Positions 45,962-59,400 of a stretch of DNA of 64,000 nt are shown here, one piece after another (position 1 is the first letter of the stretch; each line of letters starts with the position of its first letter). The stretch comes from Neospora caninum Liverpool. Lineage: Eukaryota; Apicomplexa; Conoidasida; Eucoccidiorida; Sarcocystidae. Below the pieces are notes generated by a model, which was not told the origin of the DNA, did no database searches, and saw nothing but the letters and a program-made list of their open reading frames with translations. The stretch is from contig NC_018396.1 of assembly GCF_000208865.1 (NCBI RefSeq), positions 806,001 to 870,000 of the forward strand, written 5' to 3'. Made by a program: the position numbers and the translations under genes.

Positions 45962-47301
45962 TTTTCGCAAGCTGACACCGGCAAAATCGGCGAGCAGCAT
46001 GGTAAATCCCAGCGTCCACGTGCGAGATGCATGCAGACCAGCGCATCGTGTCAACAACGACTAAAGTGCACACATTGTGGAACCGCTTGTAGAAATGTGA
46101 TGAATTCAGCAGGTAGACCTTACCTATGCACATATGCATATACATATCCATACAATGAATGAACGCATCAGCGACGACATCGTGAAAAGTTGGCACATCC
46201 TTCCAATCAGACAAATTAGTGTCGGTAACTAGTTCTCGTCAACAGTAGTCGGCGAGCTGGGTGGTATCATCAGGGAAGGGTATGACACCGACTCGATGAG
46301 AGAGGCCGCTAATTGCGTGTCTCTCCCCTCTGATGGTCCGGCGGTGGTCCACACACTGTGAAAACGCACGAGCACCGCAAACACTCGAACGCGTACACTA
46401 CAAAAACCATAGAGATGTCACAAAACACGGTACCCCTACACACGTAACGGCAACAGTCGACAGATAAAAAAAATCGTTCCGTCAGAATGCCACGACCGCG
46501 ACACTGAAGGATGGAAGGCTCGCCCTCAGATGGTAGTGCATGTTACAGTTGTCTCCACAAGAGTTGTTCGGAGAGCTCTCTTTCTCGTGGTTTCATCACA
46601 TGCGAGCGGCTTCCAACAAAGCAAGACTAGCAACACCCCACAAGACGCGCACGGAGACAAAAACCGATATACACAGCCAGAAAGGCATGCTCAAATCGCG
46701 ATACCCAACAACTTTGCAAACGCGGAGCCGTGATGTAAGGATTGGTGACAGCTTAACTACACTGAAGACTTGTCAACGATTAGTATCGTGGTGCCTCTTG
46801 CCTACTATACATTGCGCCACACAAACGTCGCTTTCGTGCGTATCGGCACATAGTGAGTGGTGTGAAGCCAATCCGTCGGCCAGGCGACGCATGCGAAAGA
46901 CGTTTCCGGTGTCTGTACAGATACGGCGTGTTTCCCGCAGGCATGCTGATGGAAGTATCGCGCCTGACAGCGCAACAAGAAGTCTCAGCGTTTTGCCCAC
47001 AAGAGTCATTTCGACTCAAAACCTCTGTTCGTTGTCATTTTCGAAGCGACACACAGACTCGAGGGAACAGAGACGCACGCTGTTCTCTGCCGTCCTCTCC
47101 CCAGCCACTCACATAGTCGTCGCACGATGGCCCTTCACCGCCTCTCTTCAGTGGATCAGCAGCACGTCCAGCAGTCCACCGCTCACCTGAACGTTACCAC
47201 AGACCCCGAGCAACGCTAGTAAGGCGCCTCTCTTTAACAGGAGAGAAGCAAATGGGGGATTCCATGCGCGTTCGCCAGCCTCCCGCCTTGGCACCCAACG
47301 C
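45962..47301. other. Spacer between the repeat array and the L3 gene
   Basis: About 1.3 kb holding the 3' untranslated region of L3 on its right. The first 70 bases look like a rearranged continuation of the repeat: CCCAGCGTCCA reappears at about 46008-46018 after unrelated bases. The plus-strand frame 46540-47190 has no domain and an arginine/serine-rich, random-looking composition. Confidence 0.45.
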
Positions 47302-50092
47302 TTACATGACAGGCGCACGGCTCTTGAGCGGTCCGTAGAACTTGGCCTTCTCCTCCGAAGTCTGGAAGCGACCGTGCCCCCACTTGGCGGAGGTATCGAT
47401 GAACTTGAGGTTGACCGGTTCCAGGGCCTTGCGAGACGTGCGCGTGACGAGGGTCTTTCTGAACGTAATCGGGCGCTTCTTGCAGCCGACGATGCAGCCC
47501 TTGATGAGCAAGAAGTCGTTGTTCACCGTGCCGTAGTGCGGGAAGCCTCCCATGGGCGTGATGCGCTTCTCCGTGAGATCCGACTCCGTGGTGGCGTTGC
47601 GAGGGTCCGCACCGTTGCCGACACGGTACACCTTCTTGTTCATTTCTGTGCGGTGGAAGTAACCCTTCTGACCGTGGCGAGGCACTTGGAATTGGACACG
47701 CGCCGGATGCCAGGCTCCAATACACGCGATCTTGCGCAGTCCACGATGGGTCTTGCGCGGCAGACGCGTCACTCCCCAACGCGACACCACACCCTTGACT
47801 CCGTGACCCTTGGTGACACCTGAACGGAAGAAAACAGATAAACATTCTAGGGAAGTGAAACTGGCGATCTGAATCGCACACGCGCACAGACCTAGAGGGA
47901 CCCCGTGGACAGACAAAAGAAGGCGTAGGGGGAACTGCGCAAATGCAAAAGAGATACAAGTGGATAGAGGCACGCAGCACCATTCGAACCATCGCTCTTC
48001 TTCCTGTTGAAAAAAGAGTACTGCGATACCGGGGTAAGCTTCCCTGCTGCAGGTGGACGAAGCGATCTTCCACTGTTCGCCGGGTCATTTTCGGGCGAAC
48101 ACTACTTACCGATGACGTCGAGCATCTCGCCCTCAGTGAAGACGGCCTTAACGGGCACAGCTGTCTCGAACATCTTCGTGCAGAAATCAACCTGATGGAA
48201 CAAAGAAAAGTCAAGCCCAACAACCATGCACAACTGAGTCTTCCCCTACTGCACATTCGCAATATATACATATAGGCAATATATACATGGATGCAGATGA
48301 AGAGGTACCGATACACGATTGGCGGTACCTTGATATAAACGTATACACCATGTCCACGCATGCGCGACGGTTCGCTACGCCGTACGTGGTACGAAGGCCA
48401 GTTTTTTGCGTGACACACATAAACGGGGCATCCTGATCAGAAATGGCGTTTCCGAGTTCGTGTCAGGCTCGGCCTCTCGCCTGCCCCGCGCGAGAGTACG
48501 TACTTTTTCGGCGACGGAACCTCCGTTGACTTGGATCTCCATGACGTGAGCCTTCTTGGATCCAATGGGGGTCTTGGACGGCTGGGTGTGGCAGATGGCG
48601 CGGATAACGGAGCAGTAGTTCTTCATGCGGGTCAGCTCTGCCTCCATCTTGTTGTTGTCTCCGTAGCGCTTGGCGTACTTGGTGAACGCCTTTCTCTTGC
48701 TCTTGTACCAGTTCTTGTAAAAGCGACGTTTGCACTCATCTGACAAATGACCCGCCCAGACTGTGACGAGCGCACGCAGGCCGCGCGGCGTCTCGATGTA
48801 GCCAACGACACCCACGCAGACCATGGGCGGCGTGTCCACGACGGTCACAGCCTCGACGATCTCCTTCTTGTGGAGCTCTGCAGGCAGACACAACGCCACA
48901 AATCACAGCGATGAGCTGGAGAGAAGACGCTAACGTGCCTACATGCCCTACATGGCCGCATCGCCTAGCACGCGGTGACACACATATACATACACTTATA
49001 TACTTCCACACAGAGCGAGAAGCGCGACTGTGAAGGCGAAATCCCAGACTCCATACGTGTCCCTGCTCTGACTGCGCCCGCAACAACACGCCAGGCAACC
49101 CCGCCATATTTCCGTTTCCAGGCAGTGCAAGAGTGAACCAGCAGAAGAAAAATACAGGGAACGCGAACCGGATACAGGGAAGTGGAGAAGCTTAGCTTAC
49201 TCGAGCCGGGTTTGTCGAGCTCGCGAACGACGTGGGTCATGCCAGCCTTGTAGCCCATGAAGGCTGTGAGGTGGGGGGGCTTGGACGGGTCATCCTTAGG
49301 GAAGGCCTTTACTGCAGAAAACAAACCGAAGCCAACAAGATTGCCATCAGCGCCGCACCCTAGACGTGAAGAATATCTCTACGAACAAACAAACACCTCA
49401 AGCCATACGCATTTTCTGCGGAACGATGTGCTGTCAAAATCCCCGTATACCCATGAGGGCATATATATATCGCGGGGATGTGAGTGGAGACCGCTACAGG
49501 CGGATCTTTGATAAAATAACGCGTTACACGAACCTGAGAATACTGGGACACAAGCGGGAACTGCAATAGGGATAAAAAACACGGGAAAAAAGGTTGGTCT
49601 CCAGACACCCATTTCCCTTAGAGGAACGAGTTGCCCAGTGAAGCGCACATGCGGTCGCCCTTGCGGGTCTCATGAGGCGTGCCGATTCGCCCCAAAACGA
49701 GAGATGAGAACGAAAACCAGGCGCAAAAATCACGATTTCCACTCGTTTGCTTGCGACACAAATGGCAGGGTTTTTGTTCCGCATTTCTCCCTTGGTTGCT
49801 GACGAAAGTTCCGCCTTGGCGATCCGGGGAATGGAAGACCCCACGCGGGGCAGAGAACGGCCTTCCTTACACACGCGAAGAACGGTAGGAACGAAAAACA
49901 CATTGGGAAAAGCGTTCCCATCGGGTCACAAAACGTGCTTCGTTTCCTCCGTGAGAGGCATTGACGAAACTGACTCTATTCTTTCTTTCTCGGAAGGCGT
50001 TTCTCACCTTTTCCTCTATGGCGCTTGCATCGCTTCCTGGGCAGGAAACCCAGGGAGCCGTGGCGAGGTCGCTCAAACTTCCGGTGGGACAT
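47302..50092 (-). CDS. RPL3: 60S ribosomal protein L3 (uL3)
   Basis: Core large-subunit protein that reaches the peptidyl-transferase centre. Five minus-strand exons: 50092-50008, 49311-49201, 48877-48504, 48191-48110 and 47819-47302 (stop TAA). Joins are phases 1, 1, 0 and 1 and all match, giving 389 residues, the normal eukaryotic length. The start [20 protein letters not shown] is the family N-terminus and would be missed if only long frames were read, since exon 1 has just 28 codons. Later motifs: [69 protein letters not shown] (the conserved loop, with the Trp that points at the catalytic centre) and [11 protein letters not shown]. No insertions, unlike most proteins in this window. It is divergent from the RND-family gene and carries ribosomal-promoter words upstream. 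Confidence 0.98.
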
Positions 50093-50247
50093 TTTCTTTT
50101 CCCGGGAAAAAGCAAGAACTTGAGGTTTTGTAAAGTCCAGCCCCTCCCCTTTTCAGAATAGTTCTGAAAAAGAATCCGGCGAGGAGAAGGTGCAGAGAGG
50201 AAAAATCACGGCACCCACGATTACCCCGCAGCTCATTTCGCGGCCGC

Positions 50248-50255
50248 TGCATGCG
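50248..50255. promoter_or_regulatory. TRP-2-like element, ribosomal protein promoter
   Basis: TGCATGCG fits the published Toxoplasma ribosomal protein promoter element TRP-2 ([T/C]GCATGC[G/A], recalled from memory). It lies 156 bases upstream of the L3 ATG. The core TGCATGC is palindromic and common in this genome, so alone it would mean little; its pairing with the TRP-1-like word is what supports it. Confidence 0.6.
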
Positions 50256-50334
50256 AAGCCCCCACGACATCGTCTAGGCCAGAACGCGTCGTCGAGGGGG
50301 TTTCGTGCAAGGAAGCCCCACCCCTGTTCTTGTC

Positions 50335-50349
50335 TCGGCTTGTATTCGG
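50335..50349. promoter_or_regulatory. TRP-1-like element, ribosomal protein promoter
   Basis: TCGGCTTGTATTCGG matches 14 of 15 bases of the published TRP-1 consensus (TCGGCTTATATTCGG, from memory). It sits 243 bases upstream of the L3 ATG and 80 bases beyond the TRP-2-like word. A 14/15 match by chance in a few hundred bases is very unlikely. Confidence 0.7.
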
Positions 50350-53159
50350 GAAAACGTCAGGACTAGTTCTTTTCTAGCTGCCATAGTTGTGACTCCACCC
50401 TTCCTGGCCTTGTAGGGGAAAACACTCAAGCGTCAACCGCTGTTACAGAAGCTCAAATGGTGCGTTTCATGACAGGAGAAACAGCGAAGTGTTTCGTGCA
50501 TGTGCGGTTGGCCCTTGCAAATAGCGCAAAACACAATTGCGGTATGTCGTAGCACGGGGTAGGTCTCTTACCTCCCGGCAGGAAGAGCGCTCTGGCGGGA
50601 CGTCTGCTCGTCGCACCGTCGGGTTCGGTATGTGAGTGTAGAGCGAGAAGAGCTGAATTGTGACTGAGAGTCAACATAGGGAGAGACAGTCGGGGGGACA
50701 AAGGGAAGGATTTTTAGGTGTTTGCAACCGGGCGAAGTTTTGCACATCCCCGCTGGAGCACAGACACCGCTTTTCACTTCAGGGGCCCTACGTGAGGAGA
50801 GACACCCGTTTCTCTCGACTTCCACAGCATCTCTCGTCTCCAACAGAGATCTGCAGTTACTTGCATGTGGACAGCAACATATGCTCTTTTGCAATGTACC
50901 CACTATTTCTCTAAGTCGTGCCGACCCCACGAAGGGCATCGGCCCTGAAGGCGTCGGCAACTGAGGCACAAACGGTCGGGAGTGGAAGTTGGTTTGGCAT
51001 CGCACGTATCAGCCAGAAACGATCCCGAAGGAATTCTCATCTTCTTTGTCCCTCTTCCTCTCCCTCTAGCCTCCCAGCTTTTTCACAACCTGTGTTGTGT
51101 TTCGCACCCGAACAGCCGACATCAATCCGTGTACGCATGTGACAGTATTCACTTGTGTCTGTACCTGCGTGGACATGGGAGAAAAAAATCAATGTCTTTC
51201 CCGGCGTGCGTGGAACTGTTGTGTGACCACAGAAGTGGGTCTTGGCCGATTTTCTTAGAATGTGTCAAGCAGGATGGTACACGTCCGTCATTTTGTTGGT
51301 TTTTGTAGAGCCGTTACACGAACGGCGAATGCACCACCTCATTGACTGCAGAAGACTTCTGGGGCGCTGTACCATTCACAATACACTTCCCCCGCACCAC
51401 GAGTTGCTTTCGGGTTACTCTGCTTGGAGGGGACACCGTCGTTTTGACCGTGTCGCACTGACCGCTTGCGGGTTGCTGAATCCACCTTTTTGCCAAAGAC
51501 AGGAGAATGGACAAAAGCGTCTCATCAGAGGGTATCAGGCGCTGTGAGGTGCTGTGCTTGCTAGTGGGCTTAATCAGGATCGGGGAGTCGAAGGCGCGAT
51601 AACTCTCTAGTGACCGAATCCCTTTTGCTCTGTGTGCCGCTGCAAACCTCGCAATGCCTGTTTTTTGCATGATGCTCAGATAACTCTACCGAGCTTTCGT
51701 CTTACCGGTATTCTGGAAAGACCTAGAAAAAAAGACACACGAGTGTACGTTTGTGCATGAACACAGATCTAGACAGGTACTGGAAAGCTTCCATGAAATG
51801 CTGGTTCGGCGACCGATAGGAATCCTTGCATTTTAGGTATACGGGGCAACCTGCGCCGAACAACATATTCATGGCACTATAGCTCCTGCAGATGAAGAAT
51901 GAATCTTCCTTTTCTAAAGCTAGCGTGGCCTGTTCTTTACCAGTGCACGCGTACTGGCTGGTATATTCCTCGGTGTACTGGCACCTCAAGAGTTGCTAGA
52001 GGGAGCTCCCCCGCCTTCCTCCGTTTGGCATAGCAAGTGGGCAGAGTTGCAGAATTGAGAAGACGAGGAACATGCGTGGTTTGATTAAAGTAAACACATC
52101 ACTTCCTCCATTCGTTAGATTCTTGTACAGCAGCGCTAGACCGCTGTTGTGTCGTCGCTTGTCAGGCTCACTCCCACTGGAACCTGGCGCTCGTTCCACA
52201 TCCCCTGTGGAAAGGACATAGAAAGAGGGGTGTTCATAAGGACAGAGTGAGAATCAAAGGCCTACCTGGAATGGAGACGGGGAAAGTTTCCCAGATCCAC
52301 CCTCCGATCTGTTCGACGGAAATGTGCAAAAGCATGCATCGCCTCACCGGCCGGCTTCTCTTGCTCAGAGCTTGAGTCAAACTGCCGCAGTGAAACGCCC
52401 CGCATCTGCGCGTTTTGCTTGAACATTTTCGAATATACCCGGTTTCCAGCTCGAGAGAAATTTCTTCATTCGTGGGAAGACGATAAATGCATATATCCTG
52501 AGTTCGCGCTAATGGCCTCGGCGCCTCCACATGCACAGACATCCTGTCTCGTCTCCCTGTCTCTTTTAAGAGCACCTATAACGGCTGGAAAGTGCAATGC
52601 CAGGAACGACAGGCCTTCTTTTAGGCAAAAGAGGAACCTGACGGTGTCACGTCCGTGCGGATCAAACAGAAAGGCCTGGTCAGTATCTTCCCCGTGTGTT
52701 GAGTCTCTCGTTTTCGCCCTTGGTGAGCAAAGCTAGAGTGACACACCGCGTTGAAAGAGATTGTCGATCGTCTTCTGGGTGAGGAGACCATGCACTTCAA
52801 AGGGATATTTGTCGCTGTAGAAAAGAGTCGTTTGCAGCCTGCCGAACACTCAGATGTCTCGCCTCGAGATGCGGCAAATCATCGGGTCTTTTCTCCCGGA
52901 TTCTTCCCTCTGCGTCTCTAGGCCTCGAGGTTTGCCCGCGCGGCAGCCCAGGCAGGCCCTCTTCTCGCTCCCTTGAAAAGTGCGGCCGAGAAATATTGGG
53001 CCGGAGAAAGGCTCGTTTTTCTATTTCGATCTCAGCCGTCTATGCGTAGCCTTTGTATCTCCCTTCATTCCCAGCCGCTTCCCCTCTTTTTCGTTTTTCC
53101 TCCCCCTTTTCCCCCCTTCCCTTCCTTTTTGTGTCTAATGCCCCCGTATAGCCGTCAGG

Positions 53160-56100
53160 ATGGCTGCTGCCTCATCCGACACCCTAAGTGTCGGAGGTAG
53201 CAATTCTGCGGGGGCGCCTTGTCACTATCGCCTCGCGAATTTCCATTCCTTCTCTCCTCAAGGGGAGCGCTCGTCTCCCGAAAGCCGTGCAGGTCTCCGC
53301 TCTTCTGGGCAAGGTGAACAAAGCGAGGCGTTCCTCTTCCAGCACGACGAATCGCCGGCCGAACACCCAATCCCCGCTCCAGACACCGGGGCTTCAGGTG
53401 TACAGACACCCCGGCGAACGCGCGGCTCGTACATTGCGTCGTGTGGAAACTGGAGCGACCTTGATTTTTCCTCAATCATTTGGACTCGCCGGCACCACCC
53501 GTCTCCTGGGTCTCTTCGTTCCGATCAAAATGCGACCGAACAACCGTCTGCCCCTCCCTTTAACGCTCAGCTTTGTCGGATCTGCAATGGCTGCCGTGGA
53601 AACGGACGCAGTTGCCTGAAGGGGGTCAGAAAAAGCCTCTTTTCCTGCGCCACCAAAGCACACGCAGAATGTGCGTGGCCCTCGCGATACCTGAATGCGG
53701 GGCTGTCCCGTCTCGGCGATCGCCTCGCCTTCCACATCGTTGAACATCCAGACTTCTTTCTTAAGCGCGCTGTGGCATGTGGCGTCGTTCTCCTCGTCCT
53801 CGCTCTTGTATCTGCAGCAATCTCGTTTGGGACACCTGGCTTCGATCCTAACGCCACGCTCCGCCTGGATCGCGAAACGGCTTCTCGTTCTTCCGCGTCG
53901 ACAGAGCTGCCGTCGCTTCGGGCCCCGTCCGTGGAGGAGGGATCCGCGCGCTCACCCCACGTGTTTGGGGAAGACCGACGAGAAGGTCGTCTCAGTCACA
54001 GGTCCTTTCTGGAATCAAACTTTCCACAGAATGCGTCCGGCAGCTCGTCTCTGTCTCGACCGGCTTCTCACCGAGTCCATGCAGACGACAGATTTGTCGG
54101 AGAGCCCGTTTTATCCCACGCAAACGCCTCATCAAGTGCCTCAGCATCCGCGACGGCTCTAGCTTCGCCCTCGGGCGCTTCTCCTCTCCAACCTTCTTCC
54201 TCTCACTTTGCTTCCCTCGACCTGCCGGCTTCGCACGCTGCAGCGTCCACCTCTCCCCTCTCCCCTGCCGGTTCCGCTGCGTCCTCGCCGACGTCTTCTC
54301 CTGAATCTGGTACGCATGTCAAACCCTCTTCTGCATCGGGTTCGTCACTTGCGTCCTCGTTGGCACCTCCGTCGGCGGGAAACACTAGTTTTACAGCTTC
54401 GGAGGCCCTCCCTGCGAACCAAAACAGCCTTCGCCCCGCTCGCGGTCCCTCTCGCCTTGCCGTTTCCAAAGTCGTTTTCCCAAGAACTAGCGCCATCTCC
54501 TTTCCTGTCGAGTCCCCGCCGCCTGCAGTCCCTGGCGGAGAGCGAAACGAAGGCCTGGCTAGCGACCCGAGCACCGACGCCTGCTCAGGTGGCCGTGTCT
54601 GCAGCGGAGAGGCCAGGACTCCAGCTAGCTTCACAGACACCTGGGAACGCCGTGTCTTGGCGCGGCTAGCTGAGGCGCTCCGCGTCCGTTATGTCGCCGG
54701 TGCCGCGCTCTTTCTCCCGGAGACTAGCGAGGCCCGAAAAAAAGGCGAAAAAATGAAGAGCTTGTTTGGAGAGGACACGCGCGCGACGACGATGCTGTAC
54801 GTGAATGAGAAGGCGATGCACATGCGCCTAGAGGAAGCAGCCGAGTTTGCGGGAGGCGGCGAGAAAGTGGAACCAGAGGCGGCTGGAGTCCGCGCGAACA
54901 CGGGGCAGGCACGCGGTGCGGGCGAAACAGCCGGCTCAAACAGGAGAGCAATCGACCTCGCCAGCCGTGAAGCGAGCAGGCAGGAGCGCGCCGCCGCTTC
55001 GGCTTTACCCGACGACGGCTCTGTGCAAGCGATGAGGGGATCAGTCGATGCTGGACGGAATACCAAACACGGAAGAGGGGGCCTGTCCCCACCAGGTTCG
55101 ACCTCTTATTCGCCTTCGTTGTCTGTGGGGTTTTTGGCGCCTGGCTCCGTGACACCCGCCGATGTGCCGGGGGCGCGGAGTGGAGCCGGAGGCGTGCCGC
55201 AGATCCAACGCAACGCAGAGACAGCGGCAGACAATACTCTCTCTCTGCCGAGCACGCGAGAGAGGCAAAGAGATCGCCCTGCTACAGAGGAGGCGAGACG
55301 GCGGCGGTTATCTGAAGAAGCCGATGCTGCCTTCTCTCTGGGTGAGAAACCCAACCCGCTTCCGGGCAGCGCTCACCGTTTGCGTGCGTCACCTGCGGAC
55401 AGGCCATCCCAGGACTTGGAAAAGGATCCGTTGAAGCTCGCACTTCAGTCTTCCTCTTCGCCAGGGGGGCCAGTTCCAACTACAGGCCTTCTGTCTCGCG
55501 AGGTTCTCAGGGAGATCTGGGCGTCTCAACGAGGCTTCCAAGACGATGTGGAGGCCCGAGGCAAGACGTGGCGAGATCTCTGCTCTGCGACACCGACTGC
55601 AACAACTGCTGCAGGTGAGCACCTCAGCTCTGAGCAGGAGACCACACCCAAAAACAAACTCCAGAAAGTGCAGAAAGGGAACAGCCCAGTCTGACACGAA
55701 AAAATGCTTACACCTCTCTCTATATATGGATCTATCCATCTAACTGTATATATATATATATATTCTGGCACGCAGAAGCTTATTCGCAAACACGAAACGC
55801 AGACAAGGAAGGAGAGAGGCGAGGGAGTAGGACGGTGCAAAGGCCACTGAGAATAGCGAGGAACCGAGGCGACCGCCTGGGAGATAGTGGCAAACACCGC
55901 CTAAAAGTACAACACACGGAAGGTCCCCTGAGAGATGAAAGGATTCGTCTTTTAGACGAGAAATCATCACGCCTTATTTACAAATGCGTTGACGAGCAAC
56001 GCGACGCGATAAAGGGCGCATGTGAGCGACACCGGTCCATGCGGAAGGGCTCTGACGTACATACACTTCGCTTTCAATGCGATCCACGGTCTCTGCGTCC

Positions 56101-56452
56101 GACAATGGTGAGCGTTTCCCTTTTCGCTTCAGGCTCTCCATGCATTGCTGTGGGACTCTTTGGCATTTACGAAGTCGCCGCGGGAGCGCCTCTGGACTCT
56201 CCTGAAGCCTTTGAAGACGCGTTCGATGGTCAGCCTCCATAGACGGTATTCCTACCTTTACCCTCTGGTACCCTCTCCGTACCCATACAGCAGAGCGATG
56301 GGGCACCTCATCGTTGGCTTTGAAGCCCACAGAATGTCGCTACAAGCCTCACACGAGTCGTAACTGAGACTGTGCAGGATGCGTAGTTTGCTCTACAGTT
56401 GTACGTATAAATACATGTCAATGTGTACCTCCGTTTCCATATATACATATAC

Positions 56453-56485
<33 letters not shown>

Positions 56486-59400
56486 CAGGGAGAGAGGCCT
56501 TATGCATGTGTATGTAGATGTACGTGTATACAGATGTGTATATGCACATGTAGAAAGAGCAACACAGGGCAGACCGCCGAGCTGTATCTGCATGTGTGTA
56601 CGCGGACGGGAGGTGGAGACCTGAGAACGAAGTGTAGTCCGACATAACTGGAGGTCGCAGTGGCTACGGGAGTGATGCTCGCCTGCCATGTCTTTGTCCG
56701 GAACCGATCTGAGGCTCCACGTGACTCTGGGCAAATTAGATTCCCGCCGATGGCAAGACCTCCCTCACACGGCAAGTCATGCTAATGCATGCGCACCGAT
56801 GTACAAGTACACATGTATAAGCTTACGCTTACATATATATATATATATATATAGGGACATACGTGTACGCTAAGGTACACGTCTATGCATGTGCATGTTC
56901 AGAGATACCTCGTGTATGTATAGATCTTGATTGGAATGGGTGAATGCTTCTGTCTGTCGTTAGCAGCGGGTGCCGTTCATCGTTTGGTAGCTTTCCTGTG
57001 GTCGCGCCTTCAGGTGCGCAGACGGGTAACGTGACTCTACTGCACTATGCGGCAGCGTATGTCCCCTCGTCGTTCTACACGCCGGTGAGGCTCACTTTTG
57101 ATTCGCCACTTGCCGCTGGGGTTCGGGAGGAGACACACCACTGCGCAGCTGTTCCGGGTTTGAACAGAGAGGACTGGCGGGAAAACGGCGGCGTGGCCTT
57201 GGCCAGCGAGAAGACCCAGGGGGCGACATTGACACCCCACGACTCAGGAGAAGGCGAAGGAAACGACCCCACTGGGGCCAGACGGATCTCGGCTGCGCCG
57301 GAAGAGATTAAGCGAAAAGTGAAAACACCTTTCGACTTTCGGCTGGCTTCGGCCGACGCTCTTCTTTTCGTCTACGAGCTGGACAGCTCCAAGGGAAGTT
57401 CCGAGGATCTGGACGCTTGGGAAAGTGCGGCGTCCGCGTGGGCTGTTAACCAGCGGGAGAGGGCGGAGGCGAGATGGCGCGAGAAGCGGAAAGTGGAGAG
57501 GATAGAGACAGCAGAGAGACCACCGGAGGCCCACGCGAGACAAGGGCCACGTCTACGGGAGAAGCCGGAAAGGCGAGCGGACCAGACCGAAGAAAACGGT
57601 GATCGGTCTCGCAGCGTCGACGGGGTTCTTTCCATTCTTTCACGATACTTTTTGGCCCTCGCTTCCTACGTTTCGTCTCTCTATCCTTCCTCTTCGTTTG
57701 CGTCGTCCGGTTCGTTTCCTGCTGAACTGGATGACTCAGATCTTCGGTGGTCGGTGCATCTCTTCAATTCCCAGGTGGCGTCGCGAGAGAGTGTCTTCAC
57801 TGTTGCGCGGGAGACGCCGTTGCTGGTGTACACGTTTGGCCTCGTTTCTCTCTTTCTATTTCTCGTGTTTGCCTCTCTGGGCGGGCTCCCATGGAAAGGC
57901 TGTTTGTCGCTAACGCTGGGGGTGCATGCAGTCACTGTCTTTTCCGTGGCGGGCGGCTTCTGTTTGGGACACCTGCTGTTTCGCATTCCCCTCACCCCGC
58001 TCGCGCCGCTCGTCCTGCATCTGCTGCTCGGCTTCGTCGCGCAGTTTTCGGTCTCGACGCTTCTCCAGTTGAGGCAGGCACGCGGCAGGGAAGCTAAGAA
58101 ACGACAGGCGCAGCAGCATCCGATCTCCCCGCCGAAAGATCCTGCCTTCGCGCCTCCCTCGCGCCTCTCCTGCGGCTCTCACGCAGCGAGGGCGGGGAGC
58201 GTCTCGATGACCCACGAGGGAGACTCGCCGACTGTGGCTTCTCCTCGATACGAAGACGACGAGGACGATCCATCCCTCCTTTACGTTTCCCCTCTCTTCC
58301 CAGGAGTCCCACGGAGCGCGGGGTGTATCGACACCGGATTTGAAGCAGCCAGGGCGCCTCTGGTGGCACGGGGGTCTCTGCCGCTCCAGCTACCGTCTGC
58401 AGGGTTGCCGTTGCCGCAGGAGCTGTTTCGCAGCGCGCGGCACGCGCCTGGCGTTCCCGCGGCTTACGCTGACGTCGCTGTGGCGCGTGGAACCTCTGTG
58501 GGGGTGACAGCGTCTGAGCGGCCGCACCCGCCGGGAGATCGCAGGGTGCCCTGGCAACAGCTCGTGCTGCGGAGCGATGGCAAGCTCCGGATTATGCGAC
58601 GAGTGATCTCGTCGTCGTTTTCAGGTCTTCTTCTCACGACCGTAACGTGCGTCGCGGCGCTGCTGCTCGCTTCGTCCATCGACCTCCCTGCGGTCGCCTA
58701 CTTCTCGCACGCCGCTGCCTCTGCTGTCTTTTCGCTTTTTTTCTTCCACATCTTCCTCTTCTGTCCCCTCCTGGTTCGGCTCGAACAGCCGTCGCTAGCT
58801 GTAGGTACACCTGAGTGTCCCTCCGGTGTACAGACACTCCCACCGGGCGCCTCGCGGCTTCCGCGGGGATTTACAAGCCACTCGCCTCCGTTCTCGCCAC
58901 ACGCCTTCACGAAGTCGGGTGTTGCCGTCACGGTTTGCGAGGGAAGTGTGCAGGGACCCGGGTGTGGAGAGCAGAGGAGGCTTGCGGGCGGAGAGAGAGG
59001 TTGTGGGCGGCGCGAGGACAAAGGTGGAGAAGAGGTCGAAGTGCGACGAGACGGTGAGGACAGGAAATCGCCTTCCCAGGCTTCCGTAGGTGCAGCAGGC
59101 GAGGACTTGTCGCACGCGTGTTGTTTCTCTCTGCTGCGAGGCACAGAGAACGCTACTACTAACAGAGACAGTGCACGCTTGGCCTCGTTGACGCTGAGAC
59201 GATTCGAGTCACGAGGCATAGGCGACTTCGGGGACGATGATCCCACTGCTGATTTCCCAGGACCCTTTGCAAAAAGGTTTTGCACTTCCTCTGGTGAACG
59301 ATGTGTCGACGAGGTCCGACGAGAAGCAGATCTCACGATTGACGGAGAACTGTCTCCGCTTGGACCTGAAGAGACAACGGCTCTCCAGACAAGCGGTGTC

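Larger units (their letters stand above)
50093..53159. other. Divergent spacer between L3 and the RND-family gene
   Basis: About 3 kb. The left end holds the L3 promoter words. The right end (52975-53158) is pyrimidine-rich on the plus strand and should be the 5' leader of the RND-family gene. Frames such as 51314-51670 and 52234-52575 (minus) are short and featureless. Confidence 0.5.

Noticed and set aside
46540..47190. Plus-strand frame of 216 codons between the repeat and L3.
   Set aside because: Composition looks random, it overlaps two other frames, and no domain is visible.
56655..56768. Candidate missing exon of the RND-family gene.
   Set aside because: It could satisfy the phases, but the acceptor lacks a pyrimidine tract and the GTCATG donor is poor, so it was not added to the model.
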